Positions 8,400 to 15,643 of a DNA stretch of 23,109 bases are shown here, in pieces. The stretch comes from Frankiaceae bacterium (GTDB lineage Bacteria; Actinomycetota; Actinomycetes; JAVEEB01), in contig JAVEEB010000056.1 in the NCBI GenBank assembly GCA_030840665.1, forward strand, positions 1 to 23,109, given 5' to 3'. The position numbers and the translations under genes were made by a program. Position 1 is the first letter of the stretch. Every line of letters begins with the position of its first letter. The notes below the pieces were generated by a model. It saw only the letters and a program-made list of their open reading frames with translations. It searched no databases and was not told the DNA's origin.

Positions 8400-8571
8400 G
8401 GGAGTGTCCTTTGTCGGCAGGAACGGCACTTCGTAGTGTTCGGCACGGCAACGCCCTGGCAACAGTTTCTGTGGCCGCTCTTTTCCCGCTGCATAACCAT
8501 TACACGCAATCGACGCGGCAGTGACCTTGAAGGTTGCCACGGATTCCACGGCGCGGCAGGTTTCGCCGGAC

Positions 8572-10398
8572 TCAGGCGGACAGGCTCGCCCAGGTCGCAC
8601 GGACCGTGGTCCCCGTGGGGGCCATGTGATGCGCTCGTTGATAGCTGAGCAGGGCGGCCTTCGTCAGTGGTCCGAACGTCCCGGTGGTAGGCGCGCGCAG
8701 TACCCATTGCAGCGCACGGACGGGTGCGCCGGTCGAGCCGACCTTCAGTGCTGAATTGCGGTAGGGGTACAGCGTCACAGCGACGATCAGCCGGCTCCAA
8801 AGTGTGGCGTCGACGACACCTGTCGCCGGCACGTGCTGACTGCGCTGGAAGGCGATGACGGCAGCCTTGGTGTTGGGACCGAACGTGCCCGTTCCCGTGA
8901 GCTCGGTGTGGCCCATCGTCCGCAGCGCCAACTGGAGGCCGCGGACGGCCGCGCCATAACTGCCGGTGCGCAAGGGAACGGAGCGGAAAGTCAGCAGGGA
9001 TTGCCCGGCCTTGGACGGCACGGTGGTGAGAACGGGCGCCTTCCAGGAACTGGCGGGCACAGGGGGCACCACAGGCACGGAGGGAAGGACGGGCGACGGC
9101 ACGGGAGTGACGACGATCGGATCGGTCGCGGTCGACGTGGTCGGGGGCGTGGTCGGCGTTGGTGTTGGTGTCGTCGTTGGCGTAACGACGGGAGTTGGCG
9201 TCGGCGTCGGGGTTGGAGTGGGGGTCACCACGGGCGGCTTCACGGTGGACGCCGGGGTCACGGCGGAGAGGAGCGCGAGCCAGGAGGGTGGCGCCAGCCA
9301 ACCGGTGGCGGCGATGTTGTGCGCGGTCTGCCATGCCGAAACTGCTGATGTCGTGCTCCCCCCGAAGACACCGTCGGCCCCGACGTGCAACGCCTGCTGC
9401 ACAGCCGTCACGCCCGGGCCCGTCGAACCCTGTCGCAAGCTCGCGCCGCTCCAGAGACGCAGCAGCCGCAGGAAGGGCGGGTCGGCCGGACTCGCCGCCG
9501 GCCATGCGGGGCTCGCCACGTTGGGGCACGGGATCACGCGAGCGTGGCCGCTGTAGGTAGGCGACCAGGCCAGGTTCGCCACGCGGCAGGGGCCATAGTC
9601 CATGGCCGCCACGGTCTTCGACCAGTACGACGTGCGGCCCATTGCGCCGGCCCACGTGAGGGAGAAGTGCACATGGTTCTGGTGGCAGGAGGTCACGTCA
9701 CTGCAGGGGTACGCACGCCAGCCCTCGGACAGGCGGTACAGCCCGAGGATCTGCTTGTTCCAGATGATGTACATGATGCCGAGGCGACGCGCCATGGCCG
9801 CCGGGTTGCCCGCCGCGTCGGGAGCGAGCAGCCAGGCGACGACCGCGTTGACCTCGGCGGTCTGATGCGCGTTGCGGTAGGAGACCGCCCAGTCGAACGC
9901 GCGACCCTCCTCGTGCTCGCTCAGTGCGCCGACGGAGCAGTCGCGCACGATCCCATCGCTGGACGAGTCCGGATACGTGGCCTGCAGCAGCCGCGCGAAA
10001 GCCGAGACGCCGGGCTTCGCGACCGGATCGCAGCTCGACTGTGCGACGTAAACCGGCATGTCCTCGATGGCAAGCGGGAGTCCCGCGGGCACCGGAGGCG
10101 TCGGTAGACCGGGAAGTGCCGGGGTCGGCGTCGGAGTCGGCGTGACGGTTGGCGTCGGTGCCGGCGTCGGCGTCGAAGTAGGTGTTGGCAGTGGCGTTGC
10201 GCTCGGGGCCGGCAACGTGGGCACGGGGTCCGGCGTCGGAGTCGGCACGGCACCGACGGTGTCGACCACGGTGGACGTCGCCTGGGCCGCGGGCGACAGC
10301 AACGGTCCGAGCCCCACGGCCGCCACAACAGCGGTGCAGACGAGGGTCAACGCTCGCGCTCGTAGCCGGTCGGGCACGCCGGAGAGGTGTCGTCGCAT
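8572..10398 (-). CDS. secreted M15-like (VanY/D-Ala-D-Ala carboxypeptidase fold) protein with three peptidoglycan-binding domains
   Basis: A 608-residue secreted protein. Residues 1-40 are a signal peptide (basic start, hydrophobic core, cleavage near AQA). A Pro/Thr-rich linker spans 51-104. The domain at about 110-270 has the M15 metallopeptidase pattern SEHEEGRAFD (zinc ligands His162 and Asp169) and NHVHF (His242/His244). This suggests a zinc peptidase acting on wall peptides, although the protein could be a non-catalytic relative. Three peptidoglycan_binding_1 repeats follow: 320-378, 474-540 and 548-606, marked by G..G.AV..LQ and TGTFGP.TKAA. Repeats 1 and 2 are separated by a second Pro/Thr linker (388-450). 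The ATG at 10398 has GAGGA 7 bp upstream. Cysteines 123, 154, 232, 238, 271 and 291 may form disulfides. Confidence 0.85.
   Translation of the reverse strand: MRRHLSGVPDRLRARALTLVCTAVVAAVGLGPLLSPAAQATSTVVDTVGAVPTPTPDPVPTLPAPSATPLPTPTSTPTPAPTPTVTPTPTPTPALPGLPTPPVPAGLPLAIEDMPVYVAQSSCDPVAKPGVSAFARLLQATYPDSSSDGIVRDCSVGALSEHEEGRAFDWAVSYRNAHQTAEVNAVVAWLLAPDAAGNPAAMARRLGIMYIIWNKQILGLYRLSEGWRAYPCSDVTSCHQNHVHFSLTWAGAMGRTSYWSKTVAAMDYGPCRVANLAWSPTYSGHARVIPCPNVASPAWPAASPADPPFLRLLRLWSGASLRQGSTGPGVTAVQQALHVGADGVFGGSTTSAVSAWQTAHNIAATGWLAPPSWLALLSAVTPASTVKPPVVTPTPTPTPTPTPVVTPTTTPTPTPTTPPTTSTATDPIVVTPVPSPVLPSVPVVPPVPASSWKAPVLTTVPSKAGQSLLTFRSVPLRTGSYGAAVRGLQLALRTMGHTELTGTGTFGPNTKAAVIAFQRSQHVPATGVVDATLWSRLIVAVTLYPYRNSALKVGSTGAPVRALQWVLRAPTTGTFGPLTKAALLSYQRAHHMAPTGTTVRATWASLSA
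9049..9237 (-). repeat. Pro/Thr low-complexity linker repeat (second)
   Basis: This encodes residues 388-450 of the M15-like protein. Runs of alternating threonine and proline codons give a near-tandem GTCGGCGTTGG-type pattern on the plus strand. The protein segment is a flexible exported linker between peptidoglycan-binding repeats 1 and 2. Such tracts can change length by slippage. Confidence 0.85.
10087..10248 (-). repeat. Pro/Thr low-complexity linker repeat (first)
   Basis: This encodes residues 51-104 of the same protein, between the signal peptide and the M15-like domain. Thr-Pro dipeptides are repeated many times, and the DNA shows the same degenerate GGCGTCGGCGTCGG pattern as the second linker. 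Confidence 0.85.
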
Positions 10399-10550
10399 TC
10401 GACAATCCTCGACGGCACAGCGACGAACCTTGACACCATGCACTGCTGGGCGTGTCGGGGCTCCAGGAGCGCATGCCTGTCGATGGCGATCGTCGTACGC
10501 CCCCTTGTCGTCCTGACCGTCCCCGGCCCACTGCTGCCGCGTCTGTCAAG

Positions 10551-10886
10551 ATGGCGAGCATGTTCGGACACGATCCCCTGCCCGCCGTCGCGGTTCGCGA
10601 CATCTCCGAGGACGCCTTCATCGTCGACGTGCGCGAGCCCGACGAGTGGGCCGAGGGTCACGTGGCCGGCAGCCTCCACATACCGATGCAGGCCATGCCG
10701 GAGCGCCTGGGCGAGCTCCCCCGCGACCGCCAGGTGACCGTGCTGTGTGCCGTCGGTGGCCGTTCCGCGCACGTGACCGCGTGGCTGCTCGCGCAGGGGT
10801 ACGACGCGGTGAACGTGACCGGCGGGATCCAGGCATGGGCCGCCGCCGGGCGCGCGATCGCGTCCGATGACGGCCAGCCGGGCTAG
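10551..10886 (+). CDS. single-domain rhodanese
   Basis: A small cytoplasmic rhodanese of 108-111 residues. FIVDVREPDEWAEGHVAGSLHIPM is the conserved first half of the fold. The active-site loop is CAVGGRS (CxxGxR), with the cysteine that carries the persulfide. YDAVNVTGGIQAWAAAG is the usual C-terminal helix. It probably transfers sulfane sulfur to cyanide, thiols or protein partners; the physiological acceptor is unknown. The start may be the ATG at 10551 or the one at 10560; neither has a strong ribosome-binding site. It is divergent from the M15-like gene (152 bp apart) and lies 42-51 bp upstream of the RDD gene, probably in one unit with it. Confidence 0.9.
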   Translation: MASMFGHDPLPAVAVRDISEDAFIVDVREPDEWAEGHVAGSLHIPMQAMPERLGELPRDRQVTVLCAVGGRSAHVTAWLLAQGYDAVNVTGGIQAWAAAGRAIASDDGQPG

Positions 10887-10937
10887 ATCTGGGCGTCGCG
10901 CGGTCTGCCGCGGCCGTCGCTGGGGTACGTGGGGGCC

Positions 10938-11588
10938 GTGACCGACCACACGCCGCCCCGACGGGCCTGGCCGCGCCGCCGCCGCGGGTCCCTGCGGGTG
11001 ATCCCTGCCGATCGGTGGCAACGGGCCGCCGGCTGGGTGATCGACGTGTTCCCCTTCGTCCTTGTCGGTGGGGGCCTCGTCCTCTGGGTCGAAGGCCCGG
11101 GCTTCGTGCTGGGTGGCCTTCGTACACTCCTCGGCTTTTCAGGCGCTTCGCTGCCCACCTCCCCCGGGTCCGCAACGGGGACAGCTGCACGCCACTCGTC
11201 GTTCGCCGACCTGGTCCTGCTGGTGGTCGCGCTGGTCCTGCTCGCGGTGGCTTGGGTGGCCTACCGCGTCATTGCGACCGCGCGGTATGGACAGACGTTC
11301 GGCAAGTGGTTGGTCGGTAGCCGCGTCGTGCGTATCGACGACCCCACGCGGCCGCCCAGCATGAAGCAGTCGTGGCGGCGATTCCTTGTGCCACAGACCG
11401 CCGGTTGGCTGCCGATGCCCGGCACCGGATTGCTCCCCTACCTGAGCTTGTGTCTGCACCCGCGGCGCCGCGGGCTTCACGACAAGGTGGCCGGCACGAT
11501 CGTCGTGAAGACCGAGCGACCGCACCTGCCGCATCCGCTGCAGCAGGGAGCTATCGGTGAGCGTCAGTCGGTGGGCGAGAACTCGTAG
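10938..11588 (+). CDS. RDD family membrane protein
   Basis: About 216 residues of the RDD family. The N-terminus is basic (RRAWPRRRRGS), then helix 1 is AAGWVIDVFPFVLVGGGLVLW, with the Arg/Asp pair of the family represented by RWQRAAGWVID. A second helix is LVLLVVALVLLAVAWVAY. It is followed by the conserved RYGQTFGKWLVGSRVVR and LHDKVAGTIVVK. The function of RDD proteins is mostly unknown, though some have been linked to ion transport. The GTG at 10938 is preferred (GGGGG close upstream), and a GTG at 10929 would add three residues. Its 3' end overlaps the convergent acyltransferase-like gene by 25 bp, so the two transcripts are complementary at their ends. Confidence 0.88.
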   Translation: MTDHTPPRRAWPRRRRGSLRVIPADRWQRAAGWVIDVFPFVLVGGGLVLWVEGPGFVLGGLRTLLGFSGASLPTSPGSATGTAARHSSFADLVLLVVALVLLAVAWVAYRVIATARYGQTFGKWLVGSRVVRIDDPTRPPSMKQSWRRFLVPQTAGWLPMPGTGLLPYLSLCLHPRRRGLHDKVAGTIVVKTERPHLPHPLQQGAIGERQSVGENS

Positions 11589-12169
11589 GCGTAGTACGTC
11601 TGCTCGTCGAGGAGCACCGTGCGGGCGCCTGGTGCCTGCTGGCTCACGGTGCGCTGAACGGCTTTCTGCAGGTGCACGGACTTGCGTGCCGACGCGATGT
11701 CGATGACGAGGATGCCGTCCGCGGGAATCTCCGACACCAGCGCAGCCATCAGGTCGAGCACTGCGCCGGATCGCTGGTAGTCGGTGCGGATGGCGAAGAA
11801 CAGAACGTAGTAGATGCTCTGCGCCGCGTACTGCTCGGGATACCTGGCCTCGAAGTACTCGGGCGAGATCAGCGTGACCGCTTCGAGCTCGGAGGTCCGC
11901 GTCCCGAAGCAGGTGAGCACGGGGCCGTCGAACCCGAGGTACTTGACGACGCGCGTGTCCCGCATGACCGCGTCGAACTCTTCCCGGTACAGGACGTGGC
12001 GCTGGACCGCCCGCGTGCGCAGGCACTCGAACGCGTCTGCGTACAGCTTCCAAGCCTGTTCCAGCAGGCCGGGCGGCAGGACGGTCATCAAGTGGAAGTA
12101 CAGACCTGAATTCGGTACGACGAGATCATGGCTCACGGAAAGTTCGGCTTCGATCATGAGACTGCTCAT
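11564..12169 (-). CDS. unrecognised GNAT/acyltransferase-like protein coupled to the decarboxylase
   Basis: A 201-residue soluble protein that I do not recognise as a named family. The middle reads LISPEYF...YYVLFFAIRTDYQRSGAVLDLMAALV, which resembles motif A of GNAT or FeeM/autoinducer-synthase-like acyltransferases (a beta strand, then Q/R-x-x-G-x-x before a helix). YREEFDAVMRDTRVVKYLGFDG before it fits the N-terminal part of such folds. The ATG at 12169 is chosen because AGGAG lies 4 bp upstream. An ATG at 12217 would overlap the decarboxylase stop as ATGA and add 16 residues. Either way the gene follows the decarboxylase directly. An acyltransferase acting on the diamine made by the decarboxylase is an attractive but unproven reading. 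Confidence 0.6.
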   Translation of the reverse strand: MSSLMIEAELSVSHDLVVPNSGLYFHLMTVLPPGLLEQAWKLYADAFECLRTRAVQRHVLYREEFDAVMRDTRVVKYLGFDGPVLTCFGTRTSELEAVTLISPEYFEARYPEQYAAQSIYYVLFFAIRTDYQRSGAVLDLMAALVSEIPADGILVIDIASARKSVHLQKAVQRTVSQQAPGARTVLLDEQTYYAYEFSPTD

Positions 12170-12213
12170 GGTCACTCCTGACAAAGGGCGGGCGGGGGCA
12201 ACGGCCACGGTCG

Positions 12214-13437
12214 TCATGCGTGGGATACGGCAAGGTCGTACGAGGTGTGCGGAGAAGGGCTGGGGGCTACGTGTTCCCGGGTGATGACCGCGGGCAGGGG
12301 GAAGCCGTTGAACGTGCTCGCGTAGGCCGTCGTGTAGGCGCCCGCCAGGCCGAGGTGCACGACGTCGCCCGTGCGCAGATCTCTGCAGACGAGAGCGTCG
12401 GTCAGGATCGTGTCCTCGCTGTCGCAGGTCGGTCCCGTGATGGCCATCGGCACGAGGCGGGGTGACAGAGCGCCGTGCGCATGCGTGCACCGGATGGGGT
12501 AGCGGAGGCCGCGGCGGGTCTCGAGCGCTTCCATGAGGCCACCGAACGCGCCGATGTCGAGATGCAGCCAGTCTTCCCCCCGGCGGCTGGCGCGGCCGAT
12601 GACGGACGCGACCATCGTGCCCGCCTCCGCCGTCAGGTAGCGCCCGGGCTCCGCCGCGAATTCGACCTCGTACGGCAACTCGGCCGCGCCGTCCCGCACG
12701 GCGAGCCCGATGGCGGCGACCGGGACGACAGGCCCGTCGTACGGGACCGGGTATCCCCCGCCGAGGTCGATCAGCGAGATGCGCAATCCCACGGCGAGCA
12801 TCTGCCGCATCACCTGGCCGCACACGACAAGGGCATCACGCCATTGGCGGGGATCGAGCGCCTGCGACCCGACGTGGAACGTCAAGCCCTTCGGGGTCAG
12901 TCCCTTCGACCGCGCGAGCACGGCGAGGGCCGGCACATCTGCGGGATCCGCGCCGAACTTGCCGGCCAGGGGAACCACGCTGCCGACGTTGCTGACATCG
13001 ATGCGCAGAATGACCGAACAGCCGGGCGCGTGGCGTGCCAGCTTGTCGATTTCGTCTGCGCAGTCGGCGGCGAAGAAGCGCACGCCCTTGGCATGGGCGT
13101 AGCCGATGTGTGCGGGCGCCTTGACGGGGTTGCTGTACAGGAGCGACCCGTAAGCCGCTCCCGCGTCGAGCAGGAGGTCCAGCTCGGCGATCGACGCGAT
13201 CTCGAAGTTGCATCCCTCCGCGGCGAGTACGGAGATGATGCGCGGATGCGGGTTGCACTTCACGGCGTAGTGGATGGAGGTCCCGGGCAGGGCCGCCCGG
13301 ATCGCGGCAAGCTGGCGGCGGACCACAGCCAGGTCGAGGTCGAGATAAGGCGTCGCGGGCGCCGATACCGGAGCCGATGCGGGCGCCGTGATCAGCCGCA
13401 GCGGCAGGTCGTCGCGTTGCCTGGCGATGTGTGTCAT
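12214..13437 (-). CDS. fold-type III PLP decarboxylase, ornithine/lysine decarboxylase-like
   Basis: A 407-residue alanine-racemase-fold decarboxylase. Lys60 in YAVKCNPHP is the PLP Schiff-base lysine. FEIASIAELDLLL, FHVGSQ (His188), LGGGYP (glycines 226-228) and EPGR (263-266) form the phosphate and cofactor site. The partner-subunit motif GPTCDSED with Cys338 and Asp339 resembles ornithine decarboxylase (CD) rather than diaminopimelate decarboxylase (CES). GAYTTAYASTFNGF closes the family match. The likely product is putrescine or cadaverine; the exact substrate needs testing. The first 30 residues are an unusual Ala/Pro-rich extension. The start ATG at 13437 has GGGGGA just upstream. The stop overlaps a possible ATG of the next gene. 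Two palindromic sites lie upstream. Confidence 0.9.
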   Translation of the reverse strand: MTHIARQRDDLPLRLITAPASAPVSAPATPYLDLDLAVVRRQLAAIRAALPGTSIHYAVKCNPHPRIISVLAAEGCNFEIASIAELDLLLDAGAAYGSLLYSNPVKAPAHIGYAHAKGVRFFAADCADEIDKLARHAPGCSVILRIDVSNVGSVVPLAGKFGADPADVPALAVLARSKGLTPKGLTFHVGSQALDPRQWRDALVVCGQVMRQMLAVGLRISLIDLGGGYPVPYDGPVVPVAAIGLAVRDGAAELPYEVEFAAEPGRYLTAEAGTMVASVIGRASRRGEDWLHLDIGAFGGLMEALETRRGLRYPIRCTHAHGALSPRLVPMAITGPTCDSEDTILTDALVCRDLRTGDVVHLGLAGAYTTAYASTFNGFPLPAVITREHVAPSPSPHTSYDLAVSHA

Positions 13438-13460
13438 GAGGTCCCCCGAACGTCGTTCTA

Positions 13461-13474
13461 GTGATGTAGCTCAC
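13461..13474. promoter_or_regulatory. CRP/GlxR-like binding site
   Basis: GTGA-N6-TCAC, the core of the CRP-family consensus (TGTGA-N6-TCACA), lies 24 bp upstream of the decarboxylase start. The outermost bases of the consensus are not kept. Actinomycetes carry CRP-like regulators that bind this pattern. A perfect 4+4 palindrome can arise by chance, so this is tentative. Confidence 0.35.
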
Positions 13475-13510
13475 GTTCGCATGAGGGAAATGCCTATGTG
13501 CGCTTTTACG

Positions 13511-13539
13511 CCGAATGGGCTAACAATTGGCCCATTCGG
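13511..13539. promoter_or_regulatory. perfect 10-bp inverted repeat, probable operator
   Basis: CCGAATGGGC at 13511-13520 and its exact reverse complement GCCCATTCGG at 13530-13539 are separated by 9 bp. The region is richer in A and T than its surroundings. No T-run follows on either strand, so a terminator is unlikely. It lies 74-102 bp upstream of the decarboxylase start, in the gap shared with the divergent gene, as expected for a regulator-binding site. GGGCTAAC also occurs twice in direct orientation here, at 13517 and 13538. Confidence 0.55.
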
Positions 13540-13691
13540 GCTAACCGATAGTCACAACGGATGCGCCGTGAGTGATCACGCACGCCTGTGACGAGACCCA
13601 GAACGAGCCATTTCGGGTCGTTCGCACCACCCCAGCAAATCCCGTGGATTCGCACGTTTTGGTTGAGCGGTGGACAGGTATTTCCCTGCAC

Positions 13692-14105
13692 ATGTTCGAC
13701 GACCTCGAGACCGAAGAGCGCGCCCTGGATGAGCGCGAGGAGTCGCTCCTCGCGCGCGAGCGATCCCTGGACGGTTCGGCCGACCGGGCCGGGCTCCAAT
13801 CCCTGGCGACGGACTGGGATGCACTCGCCGACGCCCGTGACCGCGTCGCCGACGACTGGGACAAGGTCGCCACAACACGCGACAACAACTCCTGGGACCG
13901 CGATGTGGCGGCGCTGGAGAGGGACCGATTGACGCACGACCAAGAACCGACAGCCCTCGATCGCATCTGGGCCAACCGCGACCGCGACTCCGCCCAGGAC
14001 GACCGGATCGAGGCCCGGCGCGACCGCCAACGGTCGGCCGCGACACGGGCGGCGTCGGCGCGGGACCGGGCCAGGGCCCGCTCCGTTCGCGATCAACTCG
14101 GCTGA
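13692..14105 (+). CDS. charged coiled-coil protein with RD-rich repeats
   Basis: About 137 residues, almost entirely Asp, Glu, Arg and Ala, predicted to form long helices or a coiled coil. Segments such as ALDEREESLLARERSLDGS, DALADARDRVADDWD and RDRDSAQDDRIEARRDRQRS form a loose repeat of the xxARDRxA type. That type is seen in actinobacterial proteins, often beside GAF or GGDEF domains. No catalytic domain, signal peptide or membrane helix is present. The ATG at 13692 is chosen because the sequence before it is less GC-rich and does not read like protein. A GTG at 13572 would give 177 residues. Function unknown; it is not clear that it is related to the neighbouring decarboxylase operon. 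Confidence 0.65.
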   Translation: MFDDLETEERALDEREESLLARERSLDGSADRAGLQSLATDWDALADARDRVADDWDKVATTRDNNSWDRDVAALERDRLTHDQEPTALDRIWANRDRDSAQDDRIEARRDRQRSAATRAASARDRARARSVRDQLG

Positions 14106-14133
14106 CCGCCACCCGGTTGACTCCGCCGGGGGT

Positions 14134-14742
14134 CTAGTCCTTCGCGCGCCCGAGGACATCCCCGGGACGAACGTTCCAGCGTTCGATCACGTGGCGGTCA
14201 TGCTCGAAACCGAGGGCGCTGATGCTCCCCGGGGCCAGTGCGAGGAGGGCTCCTGCTCCAGGGTCGAGGCCGAGCCAGGTCACCGCCAGGACACGCAACG
14301 CGTGGCCATGGCCGACGATCGCCACGTCCTCCCCCTTGTTCAGACACGTTGTCGCCCGGGCGATCACGCGCATCGCCCGCCGGCCGACGTCGGCCAGCGA
14401 TTCGCCGCCGGCACTTTCGACCCCGTCCTCCCAGATGCTCCATGGCGCCCCCCGCTCCGCCGAGACGTCGGCCGTCGTGCGCCCGTCGATCGCGCCGTAG
14501 TCCCATTCCGCGAGGTCACCATCGACCTGGTACGACGTGAGTCCCGCGAGCTCAGCCGTCCGGCGCGCCCGGCGCAGCGGGCTGACGAGGGTCAGCCCGA
14601 ATGTGCGGGCCGCCAAGATCGGATGCAGCGCCCGCGCCCCGGCTTCACCTTTGGCGGTGAGCAGAAGATCCGAGCGGCCGGTGTGCTTGCCGGCTTCGCT
14701 CCATTCGGTCGCGCCATGACGAACGAGGACGATCTCTGCCAC
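14134..14742 (-). CDS. histidine phosphatase (phosphoglycerate mutase-like) family protein
   Basis: A 202-residue branch-1 histidine phosphatase. The catalytic histidine lies in IVLVRHGATEW (His9), followed by HTGRSDLLLTAKGEAGARAL. LVSPLRRARRTAELAG carries the second arginine. EWDYGAIDGRTTADV is the usual proton-donor region, and VAIVGHGHALRVLA is the second histidine motif. Substrates in this family range from phosphosugars to nucleotides and cannot be assigned here. The GTG at 14742 is supported by GGAGG 7 bp upstream. It is convergent with the coiled-coil gene, 28 bp away, and divergent from the small sigma-like gene. Confidence 0.92.
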   Translation of the reverse strand: MAEIVLVRHGATEWSEAGKHTGRSDLLLTAKGEAGARALHPILAARTFGLTLVSPLRRARRTAELAGLTSYQVDGDLAEWDYGAIDGRTTADVSAERGAPWSIWEDGVESAGGESLADVGRRAMRVIARATTCLNKGEDVAIVGHGHALRVLAVTWLGLDPGAGALLALAPGSISALGFEHDRHVIERWNVRPGDVLGRAKD

Positions 14743-14975
14743 GGAAGGACCTCCGGTTGCCAGGCGACCGCTTCCGCGGACCCGAGCTGGACGTGTCGAC
14801 GCATCATGCCCGGTGCCGCGCGCCCTTACCGCAGGCCGCCCCCGGCCCGCCAGGCTGCAGCAGGCGCCGCTCCTCCCGTGGCCCCGTGGCATTCGGGTGC
14901 ACCGCGGCCGGTTCCGAACAAGCGTGGGGGCTGCGCTGTAACCTCGAACGTCCAGCAACGGAATCGAGGTGCCCA

Positions 14976-15338
14976 GTGACCGACCGACGTCCCGCACGCC
15001 CTCGGCTCCTGCCGGCCTCGGTGATCGACAAGGCGGCCGTGGCTCCGGACACCAGCTCGGAAGCCGCGCTGATCGCGGAGCTCGAGGCGGCGCTGGCGAC
15101 CCTGCCCGCCCCGGAGCGCGCCGCGGCGATGATCGCGTTCGGGTTGGCCGAGGGTCCGATCGGCGTGGCGATGGAGCTCGAGCTCTCCGAAATGGACGCG
15201 GACGCGCTGGTCAGGTCTGCCCTGCAGTTGCTCCGCGGCCGGATGGTCGATGCCCCCACGCAGACCGGTGAACTCTATGCCCGGCTGCGGCCCCGCGACC
15301 GGCACGGCAGCCGGCCTGGCGAACACCTCGAGAGCTGA
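14976..15338 (+). CDS. small protein resembling sigma factor region 4, hypothetical
   Basis: A 120-residue protein. The core, LATLPAPERAAAMIAFGLAEGPIGVAMELELSEMDADALVRSALQLLRGRM, has the spacing of a sigma-70 region 4 or similar helix-turn-helix (LP..ER....L...EG......A..L..S......V..AL..LR). There is no region 2, so it is not a full sigma factor. It may be a regulator, an anti-sigma partner or a remnant. The GTG at 14976 has GAGG 7 bp upstream. A strong hairpin follows 33 bp after the stop. The assignment to region 4 is by pattern only. Confidence 0.6.
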   Translation: MTDRRPARPRLLPASVIDKAAVAPDTSSEAALIAELEAALATLPAPERAAAMIAFGLAEGPIGVAMELELSEMDADALVRSALQLLRGRMVDAPTQTGELYARLRPRDRHGSRPGEHLES

Positions 15339-15371
15339 CCGGCGGTCCGAATCGGGGCGATATAACACGAG

Positions 15372-15395
15372 CGCCCCGGACCGAAGTCCGGGGCG
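15372..15395 (+). terminator. hairpin terminator
   Basis: CGCCCCGGAC and GTCCGGGGCG form a perfect 10-bp stem around a CGAA loop, 33 bp after the stop at 15338. No U-run follows, which is common for actinobacterial terminators. The orientation fits the end of the small sigma-like gene. Confidence 0.65.
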
Positions 15396-15643
15396 GTCGC
15401 GTGCCGACCCATGCAGGTCGCCTCACGGCGGACGGTCGCTCTAGGCGACGAATGTTGGGACCGGGGGCCATGTCACGAGCCGACAGATGCCTATCGGCAT
15501 CACTCCCCTGCAACAGCAGGAGCGTTTCCTAAGTTCCCCTATCAGGGGCCCGGACGCAAGCGACTCGCGGCTTTCTCCCCCGGCCGTTTCAGCGTCTGCG
15601 CCGCCCGCCCGGGTCACGACGGCGCACGCGTTACCGTGGAGAC
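15396..15643. other. gene-free stretch with short hairpins
   Basis: I see no protein-coding gene here. Three further perfect short stems occur close together. GATGCC-TATC-GGCATC is at 15486-15501, CCTGC-AACA-GCAGG at 15507-15520, and CCCCT-ATC-AGGGG at 15536-15548. This could be an untranslated leader of the membrane-protein gene at 15644 or a small RNA. I could not match it to a known riboswitch or RNA class. Confidence 0.4.

Noticed and set aside
9049..10248. Degenerate GGCGTCGG-type repeats resembling a repeat array
   Set aside because: They are in-frame Thr-Pro codon runs of two protein linkers, without spacers or conserved repeat units, so not CRISPR or an integration site.
12475..13461. 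328-codon open frame on the plus strand
   Set aside because: It is opposite the PLP decarboxylase and has no family-like motifs.
15536..15575. Possible c-di-GMP riboswitch (GGACGCAAGC resembles part of the GEMM-I consensus)
   Set aside because: The other conserved GEMM segments (such as AGGGCAAACC) are missing, so the match is probably chance.
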